Shown here: positions 14,671 to 22,268 of the stretch, piece by piece
How positions within the stretch are numbered: position 1 is the first letter of the stretch
How the letters are laid out: each line of letters begins with the position of its first letter
From: Kaistia granuli DSM 23481
GTDB lineage: Bacteria; Pseudomonadota; Alphaproteobacteria; Rhizobiales; Kaistiaceae
NCBI RefSeq assembly: GCF_000380505.1
Contig: NZ_AQYH01000015.1
Span: forward strand, 1 to 41,148
Length of the DNA: 41,148 bases
Direction: 5' to 3'
Notes under the pieces: model-generated
Database searches by the model: none
What the model saw: only the letters and a program-made list of their open reading frames with translations
What the model was told of the DNA's origin: nothing
Position numbers and translations under genes: made by a program

Positions 14671-14859
14671 ATGGCAGCATTGGTCCAAGCAATAGTGTTC
14701 CTGGCGTTTCTGGCCCTGCTCGTCGTCGTCAGCTTCGGCTCAGGGTACGAATATCAGCGGCGACAGGATTGCACCGCCCGAGGCGGGCGCAGCATCGCCA
14801 TCGACGGCGATTTCGTCTGTGCGGCCAAGATCATTCCCATCCCCCACACCCCCGCATAG
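14671..14859 (+). CDS. Small single-pass membrane protein
   Basis: A protein of 62 residues. An N-terminal hydrophobic helix (VQAIVFLAFLALLVVVSF) is followed by a soluble part with two cysteines (QDCTARGG, DFVCAAK), possibly disulfide-bonded in the periplasm. ATG 14671 is preceded by AGGACGATGAGC. ATG 14665 is possible. Role unknown. Confidence 0.58.
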   Translation: MAALVQAIVFLAFLALLVVVSFGSGYEYQRRQDCTARGGRSIAIDGDFVCAAKIIPIPHTPA

Positions 14860-14869
14860 GAGAGACGAG

Positions 14870-15085
14870 ATGGCAGAGACGAGCGAGGTGAAAGTTGTCC
14901 GATACGAAGCAGCTCTGCGGCAGATCGATGGAGCGATAACAGCGGGGATCAGAGAAAACGGCGAGGAGCGGCATAGGATCCTGCTCCCGGATGGATCAAT
15001 CATCCGCGGCCCTGCGGCCGACTTTGTCCGAGAGACCCTTGTCGCAATCCGGGATCGAGCCCGTTCAGCCCTTCAGGAGCCCTAA
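14870..15085 (+). CDS. Hypothetical protein
   Basis: A protein of 71 residues (MAETSEVKVVRYEAALRQID start) with two helices around a small hairpin (HRILLPDGSIIRG). AGGAGAGACGAG precedes ATG 14870. No function recognised. It belongs to the run of small accessory genes between the replication and packaging regions. Confidence 0.55.
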   Translation: MAETSEVKVVRYEAALRQIDGAITAGIRENGEERHRILLPDGSIIRGPAADFVRETLVAIRDRARSALQEP

Positions 15086-15088
15086 CCC

Positions 15089-15367
15089 ATGGCAGACCAG
15101 AGCAACGAGATGGTGGGCAGGGCCGCGAGGGCGCTGTTGATCGCCGACGGCCTTGAGCCTGAGTGCTGGCCGTATCGGGCGGAGAAGTACCTCAAGCTTG
15201 CCCGCGCGGCTATCGAGGCGATGAGGGAGCCGACCGAGAGGATGGTGTCAGAAATGCAGGACACTATCCGGTTCATATCCGACGAATGGTTCCCTGCTGA
15301 TGGTGTTAAGACCGCCTGGTCCGATGGAATCGACGCCGCTCTCTCACACGATGAGGTGAAGGCGTGA
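15089..15367 (+). CDS. Hypothetical phage protein
   Basis: A protein of 92 residues. Its first half is like that of many small phage proteins (MVGRAARALLIADGLEP, YLKLARAAIEAMREPTERM); the second half contains DEWFPADGVKTAWSDGIDAA. The family is common in phages but its role is unknown. It starts three bases after the previous stop; its own stop overlaps the next GTG. Confidence 0.62.
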   Translation: MADQSNEMVGRAARALLIADGLEPECWPYRAEKYLKLARAAIEAMREPTERMVSEMQDTIRFISDEWFPADGVKTAWSDGIDAALSHDEVKA

Positions 15368-15789
15368 ACAGACGCGGGCTCATGAAAATGATGGGGCTGG
15401 GCGCCGCTGCAGCTCCTATCGCCGTGCCGCATATCGGGGCGATGCCGGCTCTCGGTAGCTCAGTGCAAGGCCTGGCGGTGGCAAGCGCTGCGGGCGGCTA
15501 CGAAAATAGTGTGGGCGGCCCATTCGAAGGCGCTTCAAGCGGCATTTCCAAGCTCGCGCTCAAGACCATGGGTATCCCTGACTGGCTGAGCCGCCAATGG
15601 GACAAAGAGGCCCAAGAGCTGCGAGGCTTCGATTTGGACATCGCCGCCTACCGGTTCATGAGCCTCCCGGCCAAAGTGGCGTTGCAGCGGAAGCGCAACC
15701 GGCAGCGCGTCGAGGCAAATTTCTGGAAGCCCGACCCGTGGCGTGAACGGAACGCTTGGCATCAGAAGCATGGCTGGTTCGACGACTAA
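15364..15789 (+). CDS. Protein with twin-arginine-like leader
   Basis: A product of 141 residues, read from GTG 15364, which overlaps the previous stop (GTGA). It starts MNRRGLMKMMGLGAAAAPIA, with a consecutive Arg pair, a short hydrophobic Ala-rich run and small residues before about 27, resembling a Tat signal. The mature part has an aromatic, basic C-terminus (FWKPDPWRERNAWHQKHGW). If exported folded, it would act in the envelope. No enzymatic motif is visible. A soluble protein with a chance RR leader is the alternative. Confidence 0.6.
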   Translation: MNRRGLMKMMGLGAAAAPIAVPHIGAMPALGSSVQGLAVASAAGGYENSVGGPFEGASSGISKLALKTMGIPDWLSRQWDKEAQELRGFDLDIAAYRFMSLPAKVALQRKRNRQRVEANFWKPDPWRERNAWHQKHGWFDD

Positions 15790-15843
15790 CCCCACCACCT
15801 GACCGAAAAGGGAGGAAACCTTTTTTGACAGGGCACATCACCG

Positions 15844-16431
15844 ATGAAGGCACGTACCAAAGCCGCCAAGCGCCGCGTCCACAAGGGAGGGCGACCAAGG
15901 ACTGAAGGGGCGCCACGAGAAGCGTCAGGGAAGGTGGACCGCAAATGGTCCGCGGCGAAGACCTCCGAAGACGTCATGCGCACCGGGATCAACGCCAGGG
16001 TGCGCTTGTTCGGGCTCACCGAGGCCCAGGCGAAGACGCAGGAGGGCGGCACGGTCATCGGGCGCCTCCTGATCGGCAAGGAGATCAGCCTCGACCAGGC
16101 GCGCGCGGCAGAGCGTTACACCGAGGTCCGCAACGCCTACCAACGGGCTATCGGGGCAACTCCAGAAACAGGCACCCCACCGCCACCACCAATGTTCGAA
16201 ACCGGGGGAGGGACGTTCGAGGACTTCTGCGAGAGCGCCAAGGCCGCGCAACGAGCCCTTCAGAATTGCCTTCAGTCCCTCGCCGTCGAGGCCCGCAGCT
16301 ACAACCCCATCACGGCGCTGGATGTGTTCGTGATCAAGGACGAGTTTGCCGCGCATCTCCTCGGCGATCTGAGGATTGCGCTCAACGCGCTGCACCGGCA
16401 CTTTACGCAGGAACGGAGGAGGGCGGGATGA
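15844..16431 (+). CDS. Basic N-terminus protein, possible late regulator
   Basis: A protein of 195 residues with a strongly basic start (KARTKAAKRRVHKGGRPRTE) and a helical middle that includes ARVRLFGLTEAQAKTQEGG and SLDQARAAERYTEVRNAYQ. A Pro run and a helical C-terminus follow. I recognise no family with certainty. Its position just before the probable late promoter and hairpin (16649-16733) is where lambdoid phages keep a Q-type antiterminator, so a late-activator role is worth testing, but a packaging accessory is equally possible. Confidence 0.58.
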   Translation: MKARTKAAKRRVHKGGRPRTEGAPREASGKVDRKWSAAKTSEDVMRTGINARVRLFGLTEAQAKTQEGGTVIGRLLIGKEISLDQARAAERYTEVRNAYQRAIGATPETGTPPPPPMFETGGGTFEDFCESAKAAQRALQNCLQSLAVEARSYNPITALDVFVIKDEFAAHLLGDLRIALNALHRHFTQERRRAG

Positions 16432-16652
16432 CGACTGATGCGGATCTGGCGGGCTTTGTTGGTGCCATTGCTGAACTCAATCGGCGCGCGCAAATTCTAG
16501 GGATCGGCAGCCTTAGCCTTGGGTTGTCCCCAACAGACAAATCCTCGCTGCTATGCCGTCTGACGTCGGTATACGGCCTTAGGGCCGCCTCTCCAGGTGA
16601 ATCGGTGTCCACAGATCAAATTGCTGGGGTCCAGATTAGGACTATCGCTTGA
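16428..16652 (+). CDS. Hypothetical protein (74 aa)
   Basis: ATG 16428 overlaps the previous stop by four bases. The product (MTTDADLAGFVGAIAELNRR start, ILGIGSLSLGLSPTDKSSLL middle) has a coding look but no known motif. Its last codons overlap the -35 of the putative late promoter. Confidence 0.5.
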   Translation: MTTDADLAGFVGAIAELNRRAQILGIGSLSLGLSPTDKSSLLCRLTSVYGLRAASPGESVSTDQIAGVQIRTIA

Positions 16653-16677
16653 CGCCGCTCGCAAATCACGTCAGAAT
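16649..16677 (+). promoter_or_regulatory. Putative late promoter
   Basis: TTGACG (16649-16654) and CAGAAT (16672-16677) are separated by 17 bp, giving a reasonable sigma-70 promoter pointing to the terminase and head genes. Transcription would begin about 16684, shortly before the hairpin at 16705. No other strong promoter was seen ahead of the packaging genes. Confidence 0.5.
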
Positions 16678-16704
16678 CCGTCCATAACTCAATAGTCGAG
16701 TGGT

Positions 16705-16744
16705 GCGCCCGGAGGAGAGATCCTGCCGGGCGCTTCTCGTTTCT
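16705..16744 (+). terminator. Leader hairpin, possible regulated terminator
   Basis: GCGCCCGG-AGGA (16705-16716), loop GAGA, then TCCT-g-CCGGGCGC (16721-16733) make a 12-bp stem with one bulged G and a GNRA tetraloop. The following TTCTCGTTTCT is T-rich but interrupted, so termination may be partial. Just downstream of a promoter and ahead of the late genes, it resembles the leader terminator bypassed by late antiterminators. Confidence 0.55.
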
Positions 16745-16754
16745 GGGGCACGGC

Positions 16755-16922
16755 ATGGCGAACAACCCAACCGCCGCCGGCTACGCTCTTGCCGCCACTC
16801 ACATCGCACAAGCCCAGCAAGCCGCAGGCCTCTCCAACAGAGCCTTCGCCGACTGGCTTCGCGTGATCGCCAAGGATATCGAGACAGATGGACAGCGCAG
16901 CCTTGGCGAAGTCCGAAGCTGA
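16755..16922 (+). CDS. Small hypothetical protein (55 aa)
   Basis: Starts MANNPTAAGYALAATHIAQA and ends IETDGQRSLGEVRS. The Ala-rich helices give a coding look, and GGGG lies seven bases upstream. The C-terminal IETDG-x-R-x-LG is also the end of the next gene, and each time the downstream ATG is embedded in it. First gene of the probable late operon; function unknown. Confidence 0.5.
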   Translation: MANNPTAAGYALAATHIAQAQQAAGLSNRAFADWLRVIAKDIETDGQRSLGEVRS

Positions 16923-17277
16923 CACGCGCCGTGCGCTCTACCACATCGCCTATGGCCCGCCGCTCCGCCTGTCATGGCGAGACCAGTTCACCTTCGCGTA
17001 CAGGGATCTGAAACGGGAATGGCATGGGCAGTCGCCGTCCAACTACCCAGGCCGGTTCATCCGTATGTTGTCCGATCATCATGGGGCCCCGCCTGGGTTC
17101 ATCGCCGGCCGGTTCATGAAGGCCTACCTGCGCGCGCTGATACTGATCCCTGACATCGCTTTTCGGGCGGGGGCAATAGTCCGCAAGCGGGCCATGTTCA
17201 ATCGCGGGGTCGCGGCCACTAGGGCTGGCGCTCGTAGAAAGATCGAGACAGATGGCGAACGAGCGCTCGGCCAGTAA
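16888..17277 (+). CDS. Hypothetical protein preceding terminase
   Basis: A product of 129 residues, basic and aromatic (LSWRDQFTFAYRDLKREWHG, AGRFMKAYLRALILIPDIAF), ending KIETDGERALGQ. It overlaps the preceding gene by 35 bases and the next by 26. No family recognised. Being next to the small terminase it may be a packaging accessory. Confidence 0.58.
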   Translation: MDSAALAKSEADTRRALYHIAYGPPLRLSWRDQFTFAYRDLKREWHGQSPSNYPGRFIRMLSDHHGAPPGFIAGRFMKAYLRALILIPDIAFRAGAIVRKRAMFNRGVAATRAGARRKIETDGERALGQ

Positions 17278-17554
17278 AGTGCAGGGAAGTGCTGCAAAGC
17301 CCCCGAACGCTGGCAAGGGTCGCAAGAAGGGCGTCCCGAACAAGACAACCGCCGCGCTGAAGGAAGCCATTCTAGCCGCAGCCGAACAGGTTGGCGCAGA
17401 TGGTAACGGCGAAGACGGCCTGACGGGCTACCTCGTCCATATCGCGAAGAATGACATCAAGGCCATGGCCGGCCTTCTCGGGAAGGTGCTGCCCATGCAG
17501 ATTGCCGGAGACCTTACAATTTACCACGAGGATGCGCTTGGCGAGCTTGAGTGA
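17252..17554 (+). CDS. Terminase small subunit-like protein
   Basis: A protein of 100 residues with a GRKKGVPNKTTAALKEAIL basic motif followed by helices and LLGKVLPMQI. This resembles the short DUF5681-like proteins that sit in the small-terminase position directly before the large subunit. It should help choose and deliver DNA to the packaging motor. The HTH is not obvious, so the call rests on pattern and place. Confidence 0.62.
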   Translation: MANERSASKVQGSAAKPPNAGKGRKKGVPNKTTAALKEAILAAAEQVGADGNGEDGLTGYLVHIAKNDIKAMAGLLGKVLPMQIAGDLTIYHEDALGELE

Positions 17555-19094
17555 CCGGGAACGGTCCATCCGCCAGAAGCTGAAAGATGACTTCTCCCAC
17601 TACGCCGCTCGCTGCCTCAAGATCCGAGCCAAGTCTGGCGCCATCGAACCGCTCGCCCTCAACGTCGCGCAGATCTATCTGCATGAACGGCTTGAGGCGC
17701 AGCGGGCTCGAACCGGCAAGGTCCGCGCTCTCGTCCTGAAGGGGCGCCAACAGGGCATCTCTACGTATATCGGCGGCCGCTTCTACTGGCGCGCGACACA
17801 CGCTAGGGGCCGCCGCGTCTTCATCCTGACCCATGAGCAGGACGCCACGAACAACCTGTTCGGCATGGTCGAGCGGTATCACGAACATTGCCCGGCACTG
17901 GTCAAGCCAGTGACAGGCGCCGCCAACGCAAAGGAGTTGGCATTCTCGGTGCTGGAAAGCGGCTACGCGGTCGGCACGGCTGGCGCGAAGGCCGTTGGCC
18001 GGTCGCAGACTGTTCAGCTGTTCCACGGCTCGGAGGTCGCTTTCTGGCCCAATGCGCCGACGCACTTCGCGGGCGTTGTGCAGGCCATCCCGGACCTGCC
18101 CGGCACAGAGATTGTGCTGGAATCAACGGCAAACGGTGTTGGCGGCGAGTTCCACGAGCGCTGGCAGCAGGCCGAAGCTGGCATAGGCGACTACGAGGCG
18201 ATCTTCATCCCGTGGTTTTGGCAGCCGGAGTATCGGCGCCCGGTGCCCCCCGGGTTCACGCTGGACGACGAAGAACAGGAATACGCGACCTCGCACAGCC
18301 TCGAACTGGACCAGATGGTCTGGCGACGGGCGAAGATGGCGGAGTTGAAAGACCCGCTGCTGTTCAAGCAGGAGTACCCGGCAACCGCTGCTGAAGCATT
18401 CCAGATGACCGGCCACGACAGCTTCATCAAGCCCGAAGCGGTCATGCGCGCACGGAAAGCGGAATGCGAGGGCATCGGTCCTCTGGTGCTTGGCGTCGAC
18501 CCGGCCCGGTTCGGCAACGACCGGTTCTCGATCGCATGGCGCAAGGGCCGCAAGGTTTCGAAGACGGAGAGCCAGGGCAAGATCGACGTCGTCGCTGGCG
18601 CCAATTGGGTCAAGCAGGTCATCGACGTGGACAAGCCCGCCCGGGCGTTCATCGACGTGGGTGGTGTCGGCGCCGGCGTCGTCGACATCCTTCATAGCTG
18701 GGGCGAGCCGTACAAGAGCATCGTCGTCCCGATCAACTTCGGCGGCGAACCTCAGGAACCGTACAAGCTGCTCCCGACTGGTGAGAAGCAACCCGGGCCC
18801 AAGAACCGGCGCGCCGAGATGTGGATGCGCTCCCGCGACTGGCTGGACGAGACGGGCGGGGCTGACATCCCGGATGTCGATGTGCTCCAGGCAGACGCCT
18901 GCGGCCCCGGCTACGGCTACGACGTGAACCAAAGGCTGCTCCTCGAGAGCAAAGAGCACATGCGAGCGCGCGGCGTGCGGTCCCCTGACGATTGGGACGC
19001 CATCGCGCTGACGTTCGCTGAGCCGGTCATGGACCGCAAGAAGCCGGAACGCGAACAATACGGGCGCCGTGTCGGCGGATGGATGGGTAGCTAA
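17532..19094 (+). CDS. terL: Terminase large subunit
   Basis: The packaging motor, about 520 residues. The ATPase has a non-canonical Walker A KGRQQGIST (70-78), a Walker B ending in E168 (LFHGSE) and the coupling motif ESTANG (197-202). The C-terminal RNase H-like nuclease begins LGVDPARFGND with D323; a late acidic site is DDWDAI. It cuts and translocates phage DNA into the P22-like procapsid through the portal. The start is ambiguous: ATG 17532 overlaps the small gene by 23 bases, and a TTG at 17547 is possible. Its stop overlaps the portal ATG. Confidence 0.93.
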   Translation: MRLASLSDRERSIRQKLKDDFSHYAARCLKIRAKSGAIEPLALNVAQIYLHERLEAQRARTGKVRALVLKGRQQGISTYIGGRFYWRATHARGRRVFILTHEQDATNNLFGMVERYHEHCPALVKPVTGAANAKELAFSVLESGYAVGTAGAKAVGRSQTVQLFHGSEVAFWPNAPTHFAGVVQAIPDLPGTEIVLESTANGVGGEFHERWQQAEAGIGDYEAIFIPWFWQPEYRRPVPPGFTLDDEEQEYATSHSLELDQMVWRRAKMAELKDPLLFKQEYPATAAEAFQMTGHDSFIKPEAVMRARKAECEGIGPLVLGVDPARFGNDRFSIAWRKGRKVSKTESQGKIDVVAGANWVKQVIDVDKPARAFIDVGGVGAGVVDILHSWGEPYKSIVVPINFGGEPQEPYKLLPTGEKQPGPKNRRAEMWMRSRDWLDETGGADIPDVDVLQADACGPGYGYDVNQRLLLESKEHMRARGVRSPDDWDAIALTFAEPVMDRKKPEREQYGRRVGGWMGS

Positions 19095-21313
19095 TGGCTG
19101 GTGCGAAGGCTGATCCCGACTTCATTGCCACGGCACTGAAGCGGTACGACGCCGGCTATGACCGTGAACGCGAGAATATCGATTGGGCGTATGAGGATCT
19201 GGAGATCCGCGCCGGCAATCAATGGCCTGAATACGCGAAGAAGGCCCGGAAAGATCGCCCGACGCTCACGGTGAACCGCATCCCGCAGTTTGTCCGCCAG
19301 GTGACTGGCGACATCCGCATGATGCGCCCGTCGATCAAGGTCGTTCCGGTCGACAACCGCGGTGACGTCAAGACGGCCGAGAAGCTTTCTGGCCTGGTCC
19401 GGTACATCGAGAACCGTTCAGACGCTCGCAGCGTCTACACCGACGCGGCCGACAGCCAGGTAGTCGCCGGCATCGGCCACTTCCGCATCGAAACCGAGTA
19501 CGCCGCGTCGACCACGTTCGACCAGGAGATCCGCATCGCCTCGGTTGAGGATGGCGTCGCGGTCATCTGGGATCCGAACGCCAAGCGCCCCATGCGCGAT
19601 GACGCGATGTGGTGCCATGTGCCTGTCGACATGTCGGTTGAGGCCTTCAAGGAGAAGTACCCCGACGCTTCGGTCGAGGATTTTGGCAAGGTTCAAAACC
19701 GTGGCGAGTGGCACGGCAGCGATACGGTGCGCGTCTCGGAATATTGGGAGAAGCGCGCCGAGAAAAAGACGCTCGTGCTGCTGCCAGACGGCTCAATCGA
19801 GGACGTCACGGACGATGAGAACGCATTGGCCCGCAACGTCGAGGGCGCCCGCGTCGAAAAGCGAGACTCCTTCGCCATCTATCGGAGCCTGATCACCTGC
19901 GCGCACACGCTGGAAGGCCCGGACAAGTGGCCCGGCGCGTACATCCCGGTCATTCCGGTGATCGGCGAGCAGGTGAAGATCGGCCGCAAGATCATCCGCC
20001 ACGGCATTGTGCGTTTCGCCGCAGAAGCGCAGCGTATGTACAACTACGCGGTGTCGGCTGAGACCGAGGTGGTTGCGCTGCAGCCTAAGGCTCCGTTCAT
20101 CGGGACCGAGGTGAACTTCGAAAACAACCCGAACGAATGGCTGTCTGCCAACACCGACAATCTTCCGTACCTGACATATAAGCCGGACCCTGTGAACGGC
20201 GGAGCCCCGCCCCAGCGCTCCCAGCCGCCGGTCACGTCGCAGGGCCTGTCCGAGATGATCGCCCGCACGGCCGAGGAGATGAAAGCCGTCATCGGCATCT
20301 ACGACGCTGGGCTCGGCAATCGATCTAACGAGACGAGTGGCAAGGCCATCCTCGCCCGCCAGCGCGAAGGTGACATCGGCTCGGTCGTCTACATCGATAA
20401 CTTCAATCTCGCCGTCCAGCAGGCCGGCCGCATCATCGTGGACCTGATCCCTCACATCTACGACACGGAGCGGATGATCCGCATCCTTGGCGAAGACGGG
20501 AAGATGGACCCGCTGCAGATCAACCATAAGGTCCAGGTGCAGGTCGGCAAGGACGGGATGGCAACCCATCCGGCGACGGGACAGAAGTTCCCCGCCAAGC
20601 CGGGGATGCGCCCCGGCGATACGATGAACGTCATTGGCTACGACGTGACGGTCGGCGCTTACGACGTCGTGATGTCGACTGGGCCGAGCTATTCGACGCG
20701 CCGCGAGGAAGCCAAGGAGGGCATGACCGCCTTCCTCCAGGCGGCACCCGACGTCGCCCCGCTTGTGATGGACCTTGTCGCCAAGGCGCAGGACTGGCCG
20801 AATGCCGACCAGTTCGCTAAGCGGCTTGAGACGGCATTGCCGCCGCAGATCCGGGCCATGGAGGCTGAAGAGGGCGATATGGCGCCTCCGCCGCCTCCGC
20901 AGCCTAACCCGGCACAGATGGCCGCCGCAGCCGAAGCGCAGGCCAAGGGCGAGCAGTCGCAGATTGACCTACAGAAGGCTCAGATCGAACTTCAGATGAA
21001 GGAGATCGACCTGCTTCTGAAAAAGGCGTCGCTTCTCGCGCCGCAGCAGCCTCAACTGCAGCAGATTGGTGGCCCGCAGCCGCAGGATCAAGCTGCACCG
21101 CAGGGCACGCCGCCCGGCGAGGTCGAGGCCGCGCTCCGCATCGTGGGCGACCAGTTGCTCGAACAGCAGCAGATCAACGCTCGTCAGGAGCAGATGCTGC
21201 AGGAACTCGCCGCGGTCATCATGGGGCAGGGAGCACAGCAGCCCGCTCCGATGCCTCCGCAAGCCGCAGAACCAGCCTTTCAGCCGGCCGAGGACATCCC
21301 GCCGGCACTCTGA
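19094..21313 (+). CDS. P22-type portal protein
   Basis: The product of 739 residues matches the P22 gp1-like portal layout: YDRERENIDWAYEDLEIRAG then WPEYAKKARKDRPTLTVNRI near the N-terminus, a central crown and stem with GLSEMIARTAEEMKAVIGIY, and a long C-terminal Gln/Ala/Pro-rich barrel-like region (about 590-739) predicted coiled coil. Twelve copies should form the DNA channel at the capsid vertex. TAATG couples it to the large terminase. Confidence 0.93.
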   Translation: MAGAKADPDFIATALKRYDAGYDRERENIDWAYEDLEIRAGNQWPEYAKKARKDRPTLTVNRIPQFVRQVTGDIRMMRPSIKVVPVDNRGDVKTAEKLSGLVRYIENRSDARSVYTDAADSQVVAGIGHFRIETEYAASTTFDQEIRIASVEDGVAVIWDPNAKRPMRDDAMWCHVPVDMSVEAFKEKYPDASVEDFGKVQNRGEWHGSDTVRVSEYWEKRAEKKTLVLLPDGSIEDVTDDENALARNVEGARVEKRDSFAIYRSLITCAHTLEGPDKWPGAYIPVIPVIGEQVKIGRKIIRHGIVRFAAEAQRMYNYAVSAETEVVALQPKAPFIGTEVNFENNPNEWLSANTDNLPYLTYKPDPVNGGAPPQRSQPPVTSQGLSEMIARTAEEMKAVIGIYDAGLGNRSNETSGKAILARQREGDIGSVVYIDNFNLAVQQAGRIIVDLIPHIYDTERMIRILGEDGKMDPLQINHKVQVQVGKDGMATHPATGQKFPAKPGMRPGDTMNVIGYDVTVGAYDVVMSTGPSYSTRREEAKEGMTAFLQAAPDVAPLVMDLVAKAQDWPNADQFAKRLETALPPQIRAMEAEEGDMAPPPPPQPNPAQMAAAAEAQAKGEQSQIDLQKAQIELQMKEIDLLLKKASLLAPQQPQLQQIGGPQPQDQAAPQGTPPGEVEAALRIVGDQLLEQQQINARQEQMLQELAAVIMGQGAQQPAPMPPQAAEPAFQPAEDIPPAL

Positions 21314-21361
21314 GCTTCGCCAGCAGGCAGCCGCATGACGTGGCCGCCGCGACGATGACCT

Positions 21362-21386
21362 GCCGTCCTTCGGGGCGGCTTTTTTT
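21362..21386 (+). terminator. Intrinsic terminator after the portal gene
   Basis: GCCGTCC-TTCG-GGGCGGC forms a 7-bp stem (one G-U pair) with a TTCG loop, followed by seven T. It lies inside the late operon between portal and scaffold, so it may only tune expression or be read through by antitermination. Confidence 0.75.
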
Positions 21387-21397
21387 ATGGGCCTCAC

Positions 21398-22237
21398 ATG
21401 ACTGACGGAACCGACGTGCAAGCCGCCCCCGAGGCCGCGCCTGCCGAGAGTGACAACGACAACACCGCCGCTACGACGACTGAAGCCACCGCAACCGAGA
21501 CGACCACGGAAGCGACTGGCGAGGACACCGAAGCGGATGAGGCCGCGAAGGATGACGGCGACGAGGATGAGGACAAACCTCGCCGCGCCTCCCGAGCCGA
21601 GCGGCAGAAACGGGCGCTGCAAGCCAGCAGGGCCCGAGAGGCTGAACTGGAGCGACGCCTTGCTGAAGTAGAGCAGGCCAGAAGCCAGCCGGCCAAGGAC
21701 GACAGGCCCAAGGAACAGGATTTCAACGGCGACTATGCCGCTTTCGAGCGCGCCCAGACCGCCTACGAGATCCGCCAGGCCATCCGCGAGGAAAAGGCTC
21801 AGGAAAGTCAGGCGAAGGACCAGGAGCGACGTTCTGCTGAGAGGCAGGAGAAGCTCGATTCCTTCGAGGACGCCGTGGACCAAATCCGGGATCGGGTACC
21901 TGATTACGACAAGGTCATGAAGCAGGCCGAAACTGACGGTCTGAAGTTTGCGCCGCATGTCGGCGAGCTAATTCTGGACAGCTCCAAGGCTGCTCATCTT
22001 GCCTACTTCCTTGCAGGGAAGCCCGAGAAGGCACGCGCGTTGAACGCGATGTCTCCTGTGCAGGCCGCCCGCGAGATTGGCCAGATCGAGGCGCGCCTGT
22101 CGCTGCCGACCCCGAGCAAATCCACAAAAGCACCGCCTCCGCGATCCGCCCCAGGTGGCGGCGCAGCGCCCGCGCCTGACCTCAGCAAGATGTCGATGGA
22201 CGACTATGTCGCCTACCGGCAGAAGCAGCGCGGCTAA
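21398..22237 (+). CDS. Scaffolding protein
   Basis: The protein of 279 residues is highly charged: an acidic, Thr/Ala/Glu-rich N-terminal 60 residues, a long Arg/Glu/Lys helix (about 60-160) and a short C-terminal domain (MSMDDYVAYRQKQRG end) like the coat-binding tail of P22-type scaffolds. It lies between portal and coat, the gp8 position. It should guide coat assembly and leave the procapsid. Little sequence identity is expected in this family, so the call is largely by composition and place. Confidence 0.82.
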   Translation: MTDGTDVQAAPEAAPAESDNDNTAATTTEATATETTTEATGEDTEADEAAKDDGDEDEDKPRRASRAERQKRALQASRAREAELERRLAEVEQARSQPAKDDRPKEQDFNGDYAAFERAQTAYEIRQAIREEKAQESQAKDQERRSAERQEKLDSFEDAVDQIRDRVPDYDKVMKQAETDGLKFAPHVGELILDSSKAAHLAYFLAGKPEKARALNAMSPVQAAREIGQIEARLSLPTPSKSTKAPPPRSAPGGGAAPAPDLSKMSMDDYVAYRQKQRG

Positions 22238-22268
22238 GGCGGACTGACCTCGAAAGGTTCAGCCCAAA

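Noticed and set aside
15821-15830. TTGACA as a promoter before 15844
   Set aside because: A perfect -35 is present, but no -10-like sequence occurs at 16-18 bp. The preceding AAAAGG/CCTTTT hairpin is short.
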